Positions 43,209-51,260 of a stretch of DNA of 64,000 nucleotides are shown piece after piece. The stretch's first letter is position 1. The number at the start of each line of letters is the position of its first letter. The notes below the pieces were generated by a model. That model was not told where the DNA came from, made no database searches, and saw nothing but the letters and a program-made list of their open reading frames with translations. Source of the stretch: JAVWIF01 sp036639635. Lineage in GTDB: Bacteria > Bacillota_I > Bacilli_A > Erysipelotrichales > Erysipelotrichaceae. The stretch covers positions 43,702 through 107,701 of the forward strand of contig JAVWIF010000001.1 in the NCBI GenBank assembly GCA_036639635.1. The letters are read 5' to 3'. The translations under genes and the position numbers were made by a program.

Positions 43209-43865
43209 TTATTTAGATGTTATATTCTTTGTATTTTGATACCAATCATTTTGAAAGGTAATTGAACCACTTTGCGTAAGTGGATGTTCTAATGATTTTA
43301 TAAATAAAGCATACGGAATTGCAGCATAATCAATGTGTAAAGCAGCTAAAGTTTCCAAGTGATACAAATGTTTGATAGAAGCAGCTACGATTTTAGTAGC
43401 ATAGCCTTTATCCATAATTATAGCTTGAACTTGCTCAATAATTGCTAGAGCATCAATTCCAATTTCTTCATTTCTACCAATGAAGAAAAAGATATAATCC
43501 ACATGAGCATTTATTGCGGCGATTGATTGTGCTAAGGTAAATACTAAAGTCATAGCTGTTTTAATACCTTTTTTATGTAATCTATTCGCAAGCTTTAAAC
43601 CTTCTTTGGAAAAATTTATCTTAATAACGATATTTATATCCATATCAATTAAACGAAGTGCTTGTTCCATCATTTCATCAGCGCTTTCTCCAATTACTTC
43701 CGCACTTAAGAAAGGTAGGTCCATAGGAATATAAGGCTTTAAAAATTCTTGCAACCCAATTTCATTTTTTAAATACATACTAGTATTTGCAGTAATTCCT
43801 TGTACTCCTAAAGATAAAGCATCTTCTATTTCTATTTGATTTGCACTGTCAATTAAATAATACAT
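43209..43865 (-). CDS. TalC/FSA-like transaldolase family aldolase
   Basis: A 218-residue single-domain class I aldolase of the transaldolase/fructose-6-phosphate aldolase (MipB/TalC) group. It has YLIDSANQIEIEDAL, SAEVIGESADEM, the Schiff-base Lys in NIVIKINFS, AMTLVFTLAQ, FFIGRNEEIGID, and IVAASIKHL. The usual TTNPS and VKIP motifs read TANTS and IKIN, so the active-site neighbourhood differs from classical TalC. Length is normal. It is on the opposite strand from tdk. The next gene in the plus direction (Fe-ADH) is divergent and shares the intergenic region. It could be a sugar-phosphate aldolase with shifted specificity. Confidence 0.82.
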   Translation of the reverse strand: MYYLIDSANQIEIEDALSLGVQGITANTSMYLKNEIGLQEFLKPYIPMDLPFLSAEVIGESADEMMEQALRLIDMDINIVIKINFSKEGLKLANRLHKKGIKTAMTLVFTLAQSIAAINAHVDYIFFFIGRNEEIGIDALAIIEQVQAIIMDKGYATKIVAASIKHLYHLETLAALHIDYAAIPYALFIKSLEHPLTQSGSITFQNDWYQNTKNITSK

Positions 43866-43921
43866 TATGTACCTCCTAATGTTATCACAACTATAGTATA
43901 GGAAAGATTAGAAGAAATAGC

Positions 43922-43956
43922 TATTGATGGGAGAAAGAATTTTTTCCCTATCAATA
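43922..43956. promoter_or_regulatory. Inverted repeat between the TalC-like and Fe-ADH genes
   Basis: TATTGAT-GGGA and TCCC-ATCAATA-type arms face each other across 43922-43956. The arms are imperfect. They lie in the 210-base divergent intergenic region and could form an operator or a hairpin in the TalC-like leader. Confidence 0.35.
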
Positions 43957-44075
43957 TGGCAATATCTAACATTGTCACTTTTTAACGTATCATTAAGGAA
44001 TCAGACATCCAACTAGCCCTATATACACTTGTATAGAAGTATTTTATACTGTATTAGAGAGAGGAGGTAGATAGT

Positions 44076-45197
44076 ATGTTTCATTATTATCAACCAACAA
44101 GAATTCATTTTGGTGTAAATGAACTTTCTACATTAGGCAATATTTGTAAACCTTATGGCAATACATGTATGTTAGTTAGTACACCAGATGCACCGCTACA
44201 ACCTTTATATGATAGGGTAAAAGCGCTATTAAAAGCTGAAGGAATTAAGGTAGTACATTTTGATAAGGTAGAACCAAATCCAACAGTAGAAATTGTAGAA
44301 GCTGGTTTTCACTTATTAAAACAAAAACATGTAGATTTTATTTTGGCAGTAGGCGGAGGTAGTTCTATTGATAGTGCTAAAGCTATTGCATTTACTTATG
44401 GAAAAGAAAGCATTGATTGGGATGAAATTTTTAATACCTATGATTCACCTTTTGAAAACTATGAATCTTATAGTGACAAATGTTTACCTTTAATAAGTGT
44501 GCCTACGACATCGGGAACAGGTTCACAAGTAACACAAGCAGCAGTTATTACAAGAGGGAAGGAAAAAATCACATTTTTCCATGCCGATAATTTTTCAAGA
44601 GAGTGTATTCTAGATCCAGAATTAATGTTAACTTTACCAAAGCGAATGAGTGCAGCAACTGGATTTGATGCATTTACACATGCATTTGAAAGTTATATTA
44701 ATCCTCGTGCTTCTTATTATAGTGAAATGGATTCTCTAGAAGCTATGAAGCTTGTAATAGAAAATTTACCTAAAGTTTTAGCAGAACCAACTAATATTGA
44801 GTATCGCAAAATGATGTGCTTAGCAGATACATTAGCCGGTAGAGCACTAGCTAATTCAGGAGCTTCTGCACCACATCCGTTATCTGAAATAATTGGTGGT
44901 ATTGTACATCTTCCCCATGGAGAAGCACTAGCAGTAGTATTCCCAGCATTTGTTAAACAAATGCAAAAGCAAAATGAAGAGAAGTTTCATATTGTAGCAA
45001 ATTTATTCTCAAATTCTACGGATTTATATGAAGCAATTGTTAATTTCTTACAAACAATTGGACTTTATAAGAAAATGATTGATTTTGAAGTGTCAAGAAC
45101 AGACTTTGAAGAAATTTTAGCATCGCCAATTTTGGATCATTTACCATTTGGTTCTAGAAGTGAATTGGAAAACATTTTAAAAGATTCATATGAATAA
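44076..45197 (+). CDS. Iron-containing alcohol dehydrogenase
   Basis: A 373-residue group III Fe-ADH (butanol/1,3-propanediol/glycerol-dehydrogenase-like). The NAD site GGGSSIDSAKA is near residue 94. PTTSGTGSQ and the metal-ligand helix GFDAFTHAFESY follow, with further His ligands in APHPLSE and LPHGEALA. AGGAGGTAG precedes the ATG. It overlaps the HAD gene by 8 bases. The physiological aldehyde or ketone is not clear from sequence; a role in fermentation redox balance is likely. Confidence 0.9.
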   Translation: MFHYYQPTRIHFGVNELSTLGNICKPYGNTCMLVSTPDAPLQPLYDRVKALLKAEGIKVVHFDKVEPNPTVEIVEAGFHLLKQKHVDFILAVGGGSSIDSAKAIAFTYGKESIDWDEIFNTYDSPFENYESYSDKCLPLISVPTTSGTGSQVTQAAVITRGKEKITFFHADNFSRECILDPELMLTLPKRMSAATGFDAFTHAFESYINPRASYYSEMDSLEAMKLVIENLPKVLAEPTNIEYRKMMCLADTLAGRALANSGASAPHPLSEIIGGIVHLPHGEALAVVFPAFVKQMQKQNEEKFHIVANLFSNSTDLYEAIVNFLQTIGLYKKMIDFEVSRTDFEEILASPILDHLPFGSRSELENILKDSYE

Positions 45198-46011
45198 TAT
45201 AAAAATGTTAGGTATTGATTTAGATGGCACTTTGTTAAATAAAGAAAAAACTGTGAGTGAAAAAAACAAGCAAGCAATTCGAGCATGTATAAATAACGGC
45301 ATTGAAGTATATCTGATTAGTGGAAGACCATATTGTTTTACAAAGTATATTGCAAATTCAATATCAGATAAGGTAAAAACAATAGCAGCTAATGGAGGTA
45401 CATACGAGATAGGGAATCGTTGTATCGAACAACCTATTATAAAAGATTCTATAGGTGCTATTGTGGATGCATTAAAACAAACGAATGCACATGCCTTTTT
45501 CAAAGGGAAGCATGAGTTTTTTACTCATGAACCTTATGATAAACAATTTCTATATGACCATATGAATCCAGTATTTTCTATGGATAACCAAGTGCTTTCT
45601 AAGGTAGCGCTAAACTGGGATACTTTAAAAGCAGAGGCACATGACATCGTTAAAATATTAGTTTATGATAGGGATATAGATGCATTAAATCAATTACGTA
45701 AACAAATAGAATGTATAAAAAATATTGAAATAACAGACTATCAAGCAATTAGTTTTGATTTAACAGCAAATAAAGTTAACAAGGGAAATGCTATTAAAGA
45801 AGTATTAAAAGAAAATAGCTTGAATAAAATGAATTTTATGGCAATTGGTGATGCGAATAATGACTTGCCAATGTTTCGCGAAGCAAGTCTTAAAGTAGCA
45901 ATGCAAAACGCATCACAAGAGATTAAAGAGTATTGCGATGTTGTTACTACAGCATGTGAAGAAGACGGAGTAGCAAAAGCAATTGAGGATTATATCTTAA
46001 TAAGTAAATAA
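45190..46011 (+). CDS. Cof-type HAD-IIB phosphatase
   Basis: A 273-residue haloacid dehalogenase superfamily hydrolase. Motif I LGIDLDGTLLN (nucleophile Asp) is at residues 7-17. Motif II is LISGRP, and motif IV IGDANNDLPMF is near residue 220. The C2B cap is in the middle (about 85-190). These enzymes dephosphorylate sugar phosphates or other small phosphates. The ATG overlaps the Fe-ADH stop; no good site is visible upstream, so coupling is likely. It is followed by a terminator. Confidence 0.92.
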   Translation: MNNIKMLGIDLDGTLLNKEKTVSEKNKQAIRACINNGIEVYLISGRPYCFTKYIANSISDKVKTIAANGGTYEIGNRCIEQPIIKDSIGAIVDALKQTNAHAFFKGKHEFFTHEPYDKQFLYDHMNPVFSMDNQVLSKVALNWDTLKAEAHDIVKILVYDRDIDALNQLRKQIECIKNIEITDYQAISFDLTANKVNKGNAIKEVLKENSLNKMNFMAIGDANNDLPMFREASLKVAMQNASQEIKEYCDVVTTACEEDGVAKAIEDYILISK

Positions 46012-46039
46012 AGATGATTTCTACGGAGGTCATCTTTTT
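46011..46039 (+). terminator. Terminator after the HAD phosphatase gene
   Basis: AAGATGA and TCATCTT pair around a 12-nt loop, with T's after. It starts at the stop codon. Confidence 0.75.
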
Positions 46040-46049
46040 ATCTAGTTAT

Positions 46050-46076
46050 CAAAAAAAAGATGCTTTCGCATCTTTT
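46050..46076 (-). terminator. Terminator after the YitT gene
   Basis: AAAAGATGC (46055-46063) pairs with GCATCTTTT (46068-46076) around TTTC, with a T-run on the minus strand. Confidence 0.8.
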
Positions 46077-46079
46077 AGG

Positions 46080-46775
46080 TTATTTTTTGTTTGCAGTTAA
46101 TTTATGCTTCGTTATAAAAGCAATAGTTTGGATAATAATCATTAAGGAAAGAAAGCTAAAAATAGAAATAAATATATTGTTTGTAATTATACCAGAAGCT
46201 ATTACTACTGAACCATCTAAGAAAAATAAAATAATACTTAACTTTAAAAACTTAAATACATATTGTATAAGTAAAGCAATGACATCCGTTCCACCTGTTG
46301 CACAATCATGATTTAAAGCAATTCCAATGGCACTACCAACAAGAATTCCACCACAAGCACCAGCCACGATCAATTCTACAATGGGGTGTATTTCATGTAA
46401 GAATGCTGTTATGTGAATAGCTGGAATGATAGACATAAAGACAGGCGTAAGAAGGGTAATATATAAGGTCTTTATACCAAAACCTTTTCCTAAGGCAACA
46501 GTGGCAATGATTAATAAGGGAATTGATATACATAGTGTCATATATTGAATAGGGATTCCTGTAATAGAAGAACATACAATAGATAATCCAGTAATTCCTC
46601 CTGGGGCAAGTCCAGTAGAACGAAAAAAGAAATTAACAGCTAACGCGGTAATAGCTGCAGATAATGTTATCCAAGCATAATCTTTGAATAAGACAATGCT
46701 TTTTTCTTGAAAAGAACTCTCTTTTTGAGAGTTCCCTTTGTTATTTAAGATCAAATTTTTCAGCTGCTGCATCAA
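46080..46775 (-). CDS. YitT/YczE-like membrane protein
   Basis: A 231-residue YitT (DUF161) membrane protein with about six TM helices. Landmarks are FFRSTGLAPGGITGLSIV and IGIALNHDCATGGTDVIALLI. The DUF2179 C-terminal domain of long YitT proteins is missing. The start is uncertain. ATG 46775 lies inside the 3' end of the epimerase gene (35 bases of overlap) with GAGAAG upstream. The segment from residue 11 to 22 spans a terminator-like hairpin. No later ATG/GTG/TTG precedes the first TM helix. Confidence 0.78.
   Translation of the reverse strand: MMQQLKNLILNNKGNSQKESSFQEKSIVLFKDYAWITLSAAITALAVNFFFRSTGLAPGGITGLSIVCSSITGIPIQYMTLCISIPLLIIATVALGKGFGIKTLYITLLTPVFMSIIPAIHITAFLHEIHPIVELIVAGACGGILVGSAIGIALNHDCATGGTDVIALLIQYVFKFLKLSIILFFLDGSVVIASGIITNNIFISIFSFLSLMIIIQTIAFITKHKLTANKK
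46714..46734 (-). terminator. Terminator-like hairpin inside the 5' end of the yitT frame
   Basis: On the minus strand GAACTCTC (46727-46734), a 5-A loop and GAGAGTTC (46714-46721) form a perfect 8-bp stem followed by TTTTC. It lies just after the epimerase stop codon and may attenuate transcription into yitT. Confidence 0.65.
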
Positions 46776-47457
46776 TTGCTTCTCGACATTTTTTAACTCC
46801 AGCTACCGGTCCATCTGGGTCTTTGAAGATTGCAGAAGATAATACAATGACATCAGGATTACATTCAATTAATTTATCCATGTTATCGTTACGTAAACCT
46901 CCATCAATAGCAAGTTCACAAGTTGGGTTTTTCTCATCAATCATTTTACGTGCACGTTGAACTAAGTCAATTGCACTTTTTCTCCATCCCCAGTTGTCTT
47001 TTCCATCAGTTTCATCAACACCATGTGTAACAATGTGTAAACGATCAATATCGTAAATACTTTCTTCTACGAAACAAAGTGGAGTATAACAACCAAGTGT
47101 AATACCAACTTTTAAATTTCTTTCACGACACCAGTTAATAATATAAGCAAGTTGTGCTCCAATAAAGTGTTCAGCTGGAATAATTAACATGTTGGCTCCT
47201 GCATCAGCGATTTGCTCAATAAACATCTTATCCATACTAACTGTATAAATATGACATTCAATATCTTTGTCAGTTTCAGGACGAATACCCGCAATAATTT
47301 GGTGACCTCCCATTAATTTCATATTTTGAAGATCGTGCATATCTGCAGCGTCTGAATGTATGTAATCAACTCCTGCGTCACTAACCTCTTTAACTAAATC
47401 AGCAATTCTTCCGTAATTTAAATGTGCTAAACCTGCAGCAATTTTAATATGTTTCAT
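46741..47457 (-). CDS. Ribulose-phosphate 3-epimerase family protein
   Basis: A 238-residue TIM-barrel protein of the Rpe/AlsE/SgcE group. It has DYIHSDAADMHD with metal-binding His-Asp, a GITLGCYTPLCFVEE segment, IDGGLRNDNMDKL with the second catalytic Asp, and an SSAIFKD phosphate-binding loop. The usual SxMGVDPGFGGQ loop is replaced by HIVTHGVDETDGKDNWGW, so this is not the canonical Rpe of the pentose phosphate pathway but an AlsE-like relative. AAGGAGG precedes the ATG. A YitT gene overlaps its end. Confidence 0.8.
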   Translation of the reverse strand: MKHIKIAAGLAHLNYGRIADLVKEVSDAGVDYIHSDAADMHDLQNMKLMGGHQIIAGIRPETDKDIECHIYTVSMDKMFIEQIADAGANMLIIPAEHFIGAQLAYIINWCRERNLKVGITLGCYTPLCFVEESIYDIDRLHIVTHGVDETDGKDNWGWRKSAIDLVQRARKMIDEKNPTCELAIDGGLRNDNMDKLIECNPDVIVLSSAIFKDPDGPVAGVKKCREAIDAAAEKFDLK

Positions 47458-47692
47458 AATTAATTCCTCCTTCTTTATGCACCCTTATTGTACGGTTTAT
47501 ATAAAATTAACGCAAGAAGGGTTGCTTGTATACACTATCCTTAATATTAAGGCAATTTGTAAACATTCCCAATAAGTTCCATTGTAAATAATTACCACAA
47601 GGAAATGGTAGTTGAATGTGATGCAAAGCATTGAAAAATATAAAATAATTGTATACTATGTATATGTAAGATATATATAGGAGGTAATGACA
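47458..47692. other. Intergenic region between divergent epimerase and PTS EIIA genes
   Basis: About 235 bases, no gene. It contains a TTAATATTAA palindrome near 47540 and, before the EIIA gene, TATACT near 47650 as a candidate -10. No cre match was seen. Confidence 0.4.
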
Positions 47693-48178
47693 ATGTTTGG
47701 TTTTAAGAAAAAAGAAGAGAAACGTGAAGAATTAGTTGCGCCTATTACAGGGAAATTAATCCCTATTGAAGAAGTGAGTGACCCTGTCTTTTCAGAAAAG
47801 ATGATGGGAGACGGGTTTGCAATAGCCTCTACGGGAGATTGCGTTTATGCCTGTGCGAATGCAACGGTATCTATGTTATTTCCAAGTAATCATGCGGTAG
47901 GTTTAACATTAGATGATGGAATGGAAATCTTATTACATGTTGGAATTGATACAGTTAATGAAAATGGAAAAGGGTTTACGTGTTATTGCGAACAGGATAA
48001 AAAAGTGTTAAAGGGCGATAAATTATTATCATTTGATCGTTCTTATTTGATAGAAAAAGGATATGATTTAACATTAATAGCAGTCTTTACTAATAAAAAT
48101 TCATATAAAGAATTTAAAGGAACTGGTAAGTCAGAACTTATTGGTGGAAAAGATATCGCAGTAACTTATACAAAATAA
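47693..48178 (+). CDS. PTS EIIA component, glucose family
   Basis: A 161-residue EIIA-Glc-type phosphocarrier. Phospho-His82 lies in ILLHVGID and the partner His67 in PSNHAVG, equivalent to His90 and His75 of E. coli EIIA-Glc. PITGKLIPIEEVSDPVFSEKMMGDG is the family signature. The ATG at 47693 follows AGGAGG with 8 nt; an ATG six bases earlier is too close. It is followed by a strong terminator. No EIIBC is fused, but an EIICB of the matching family lies 3 kb downstream, probably its partner. Confidence 0.94.
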   Translation: MFGFKKKEEKREELVAPITGKLIPIEEVSDPVFSEKMMGDGFAIASTGDCVYACANATVSMLFPSNHAVGLTLDDGMEILLHVGIDTVNENGKGFTCYCEQDKKVLKGDKLLSFDRSYLIEKGYDLTLIAVFTNKNSYKEFKGTGKSELIGGKDIAVTYTK

Positions 48179-48180
48179 AA

Positions 48181-48209
48181 GCATTGCACAAGTGTTACTT
48201 GTGCAATGC
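48181..48209. terminator. Bidirectional terminator between EIIA and BglG-type genes
   Basis: GCATTGCACAAGT and ACTTGTGCAATGC form a perfect 13-bp stem with a 3-nt loop (48181-48209). The minus-strand stop codon of the regulator lies in it. Confidence 0.92.
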
Positions 48210-49733
48210 AGTTTTATAATTCAATGGATCGTTTTTAATTTTATAATATTCTAAAATAATATCTTTTATTCTAAGAATATCATAATCGTGTAAAATAGAA
48301 TTTACTTGAATAATTGGAATCGTTGTTTTTAAATTTAATTGGATTGTTGAAATTATTAAATCAATATTTTCTAAATCAGTATCATAGATGGAAAAGAAAG
48401 TTTCTTGTGCAATGATTTTGATTTCAGGTATTTGAGTGGAAACTTTTTGAACGATTAAATTACTGACACCAATACCACAGTGACTTACAACAATTGTTCT
48501 TAGTGGTAATTTCATACGTTCAAGAGCAGTCGCTAAATGCAAGGCAAGATAACTTATTTCATCATCACTAACATGGCAATGAAAATGTTCTTCAATACAA
48601 GAAATGCTGTTCTTAGTAATATCAAAGGTATGTTGATATTGACTTAATACTTCTGACATTAAAGGATTCTCATTAGGGATACCATGCCGAAATCGCGTAA
48701 TTGCAGGAGTAAGATGAGTAAACAGAGCTTCTCTTAAAAAGGTATCTTGTTCAAAAGGTAACTGTAATTCATTTGACCAAGATTGAATTAATTTATCACT
48801 GATTAAATAGGCTTCCTTCTTATCTTCTATTGTAAGATCACTACTGTTCTGTAAAGAAAGGAAGTAGACTTGAAGATAACGGATTTCCATTTCTGGAAAT
48901 GGAACGCGATAATGATTTGTTAAACGATCGGTGATTTGTCTTGTATCATTATAAAACGGTTCACTTTTTAATTCAGAAATAAACGTATCTGATAGTGTAA
49001 CAAAATGATTCTCTTGGATTCTTAAAAATGAAATAAAAGTACGCAACAGAAGCAATACGATAGGTTGGAAGGTAAGTGAATTAATATACGTATTTCCAGA
49101 GCGTAATATGCAGGCAACAAAGTCATGAACTTCATCATCACTTACTTCTAAGCCAGGAAATACAAAGGAGCCATCACAAGGATAATCGGGGTTTCTTACA
49201 ATATCAATAAACTTTTGATATCCATTATCATGTAACATAAGTTCCAAAAGAAGGTTACGCATACTTCGCTCTTTTCCTTCAATACTAATACCGTTATTGT
49301 TTTTACGGCGTAATACAATTTTATAAATTTCCAAATCATTTGTTAAAGCTAGAATATCTTTATGAATGGTAGCACGTGACACATATAACTGATTAGATAA
49401 TTCATAAATTCGACAGTTATCAAAAGCTAATAATTGCATACCAATAAAAATTTTGCGAGCTTCTGGTGAATAATCAACAATTGATTTGTTTTTTTCATTA
49501 ACAATTGCTTTAATTTGAAGCTTATCATTTTTTGAACCATCAATTTTAATACCTACACCAGTTTTTTTAATTAATTGTAAGTTATTTCCATTTAACCATT
49601 CCGCAACTAGCAATAGATCATTGCGTATTGTTTTGTTAGAAACTTTTAATTGTAGAGATATATCGTCAATTGTAATGTAAGAATCTTGTTTTAATAGCAC
49701 ATCAACAATTTTCATAACACGTTTATTTATCAT
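48195..49733 (-). CDS. BglG/MtlR-type PRD regulator
   Basis: A 512-residue transcription activator or antiterminator of the PRD family. Two N-terminal HTH modules are at about 5-60 and 85-150 (QLYVSRATIHKDILALTNDL). Two PRDs follow (about 175-290 and 300-405), with conserved His in the second (FTHLTPAITRFRHG, LALHLATALER). An EIIB-like domain with a Cys in VVSHCGIGVSNLIVQKV is at about 410-500. There is no clear EIIA-like domain. It should be controlled by PTS phosphorylation. It is divergent from the M20 peptidase and PTS EIICB genes, which it likely activates. Confidence 0.88.
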   Translation of the reverse strand: MINKRVMKIVDVLLKQDSYITIDDISLQLKVSNKTIRNDLLLVAEWLNGNNLQLIKKTGVGIKIDGSKNDKLQIKAIVNEKNKSIVDYSPEARKIFIGMQLLAFDNCRIYELSNQLYVSRATIHKDILALTNDLEIYKIVLRRKNNNGISIEGKERSMRNLLLELMLHDNGYQKFIDIVRNPDYPCDGSFVFPGLEVSDDEVHDFVACILRSGNTYINSLTFQPIVLLLLRTFISFLRIQENHFVTLSDTFISELKSEPFYNDTRQITDRLTNHYRVPFPEMEIRYLQVYFLSLQNSSDLTIEDKKEAYLISDKLIQSWSNELQLPFEQDTFLREALFTHLTPAITRFRHGIPNENPLMSEVLSQYQHTFDITKNSISCIEEHFHCHVSDDEISYLALHLATALERMKLPLRTIVVSHCGIGVSNLIVQKVSTQIPEIKIIAQETFFSIYDTDLENIDLIISTIQLNLKTTIPIIQVNSILHDYDILRIKDIILEYYKIKNDPLNYKTALHK

Positions 49734-49826
49734 AGGGAATAACCTCCTATTAGCACTATACGGTGGATAAACTTTGATGTCAAGTAGAAGTGTTTGGAAA
49801 ATGAATAAAAAAATAGGGAGAATATT

Positions 49827-51143
49827 ATGAAAAATATAAAATTAGAAATTGAAAATATGAAAGAAGAATTATTAAAGGATTTAGAAACACTTGTTTCGAT
49901 TCCTTCTGTTTTAGATATTAAGTCGAAGGAAAAAGGAGCTCCATTTGGAAAAGAAATTCGTAATGTATTTGATGCGTTTGAGATAATCGCTAAACGAAAA
50001 GGTTTTATCGTTAAAGATGATGATGGATATGCAATAGACGCTCAAATTGGAGTAGGTGAAGATTATATTGGAGTATTAGCCCATCTAGATGTAGTGGAAG
50101 CATTTGAAAAAGCGAAATGGAACAGTAAGCCTTTTTCATTAAAAGAAGAAAATGGAATCTTATATGGTAGAGGTGTAAACGATGATAAAGGACCATTGTT
50201 AGCAGCACTTTATGCAATGGAATTAATTCAAAAACAAAATCTAAAACTAAAATATCCAATACGATTAATTGCTGGAGGAGCAGAAGAAACAACCTGGGAA
50301 TGTATGGAACATTACTTTAAAGGACATAAACAACCTATTTGTGGATTTTCGCCAGATGGAAATTTTCCAATTGTTAATGGAGAAAAAGGAATTCTACAAT
50401 TTGCATTTCATTTTCCTTTAGATGAAACTAAAATGCAAATTAGATGTGGAGAACGCTTGAACTTTGTTTGTGATGCATTAGAATTACTTACCCCAACGCA
50501 AAGTATCTCCTTTCATGGGAAACGTGCCCTATCTAGAAATCCACAACGTGGAGAAAATGCCATTTTTGCTTTTGTTAAGCAGTGTAAAGGAAACGCAAAA
50601 TATGAAACCCCATTTTATTATATGATGGAAATGTTAAACAATGAATTTCTAGATGATTTTTATGGTAAGAAAAGTGGGTTATTTGCCGAAGATAAGGAAA
50701 TGGGCACAACTTCTGTATGCCCTATGTCAATTACTTGGAATCAAAGCAAACGTGAAGTGTGTATTGATGTTCGTTATGTAAAAAGCATAAGCGAAGAAGA
50801 ACTCATCAATAAGTTGAATGAAATAGCGAAAAGATACCATGCTAATTTAGAAATCATTAAAAGAAAAAAATTATTATTTGTTAACGAAGATAGCACATTA
50901 GTAACTTCTTTAAAGAAAGCATATACCAAAGTGACTCATGAGGAAAGTGAAACGTTTACCAAAGGTGGCGCTTCTTATGCGCGTGTTTTAGATAATGGAA
51001 TTGCATTTGGTGCAACATTTCCTGATGAAGACCCATTTCCACATATGCCAAACGAACATATGTCAATAAATTCTCTATTAAAAGCTTGCGAGATATATTA
51101 TGAAGCATTATGCTATTTAGCGGTGGATGAAGAAAATAAATAA
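49827..51143 (+). CDS. M20-family dipeptidase (PepV/Sapep-like)
   Basis: A 438-residue metallopeptidase. The two-zinc site residues are His in GVLAHLDVV, Asp in GRGVNDDKGP, Glu-Glu in GGAEETTWECM, Asp in SPDGNFP and His in MPNEHM. The lid domain and overall length fit PepV-like dipeptidases. GGGAGA precedes the ATG. It is the first gene of a run with the PTS EIICB gene (117-base gap), divergent from the BglG-type regulator. Confidence 0.92.
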   Translation: MKNIKLEIENMKEELLKDLETLVSIPSVLDIKSKEKGAPFGKEIRNVFDAFEIIAKRKGFIVKDDDGYAIDAQIGVGEDYIGVLAHLDVVEAFEKAKWNSKPFSLKEENGILYGRGVNDDKGPLLAALYAMELIQKQNLKLKYPIRLIAGGAEETTWECMEHYFKGHKQPICGFSPDGNFPIVNGEKGILQFAFHFPLDETKMQIRCGERLNFVCDALELLTPTQSISFHGKRALSRNPQRGENAIFAFVKQCKGNAKYETPFYYMMEMLNNEFLDDFYGKKSGLFAEDKEMGTTSVCPMSITWNQSKREVCIDVRYVKSISEEELINKLNEIAKRYHANLEIIKRKKLLFVNEDSTLVTSLKKAYTKVTHEESETFTKGGASYARVLDNGIAFGATFPDEDPFPHMPNEHMSINSLLKACEIYYEALCYLAVDEENK

Positions 51144-51230
51144 ATCTTTCATTGATGATAAATTGCCACATTAATATATAAATGACCTGTAATACTAGTT
51201 CCTAGAACACTTGTTGTTTGCATGCTAGAA

Positions 51231-51244
51231 TGTAAGCGTAAACA
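51231..51244 (+). promoter_or_regulatory. cre site before the PTS EIICB gene
   Basis: TGTAAGCGTAAACA matches the CcpA consensus TGWAANCGNTNWCA at 13 of 14 positions. A TAGAAT (51226-51231) overlaps as a possible -10. This suggests catabolite repression of EIICB. Confidence 0.65.
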
Positions 51245-51260
51245 AAAGGAGGAACAAGCT

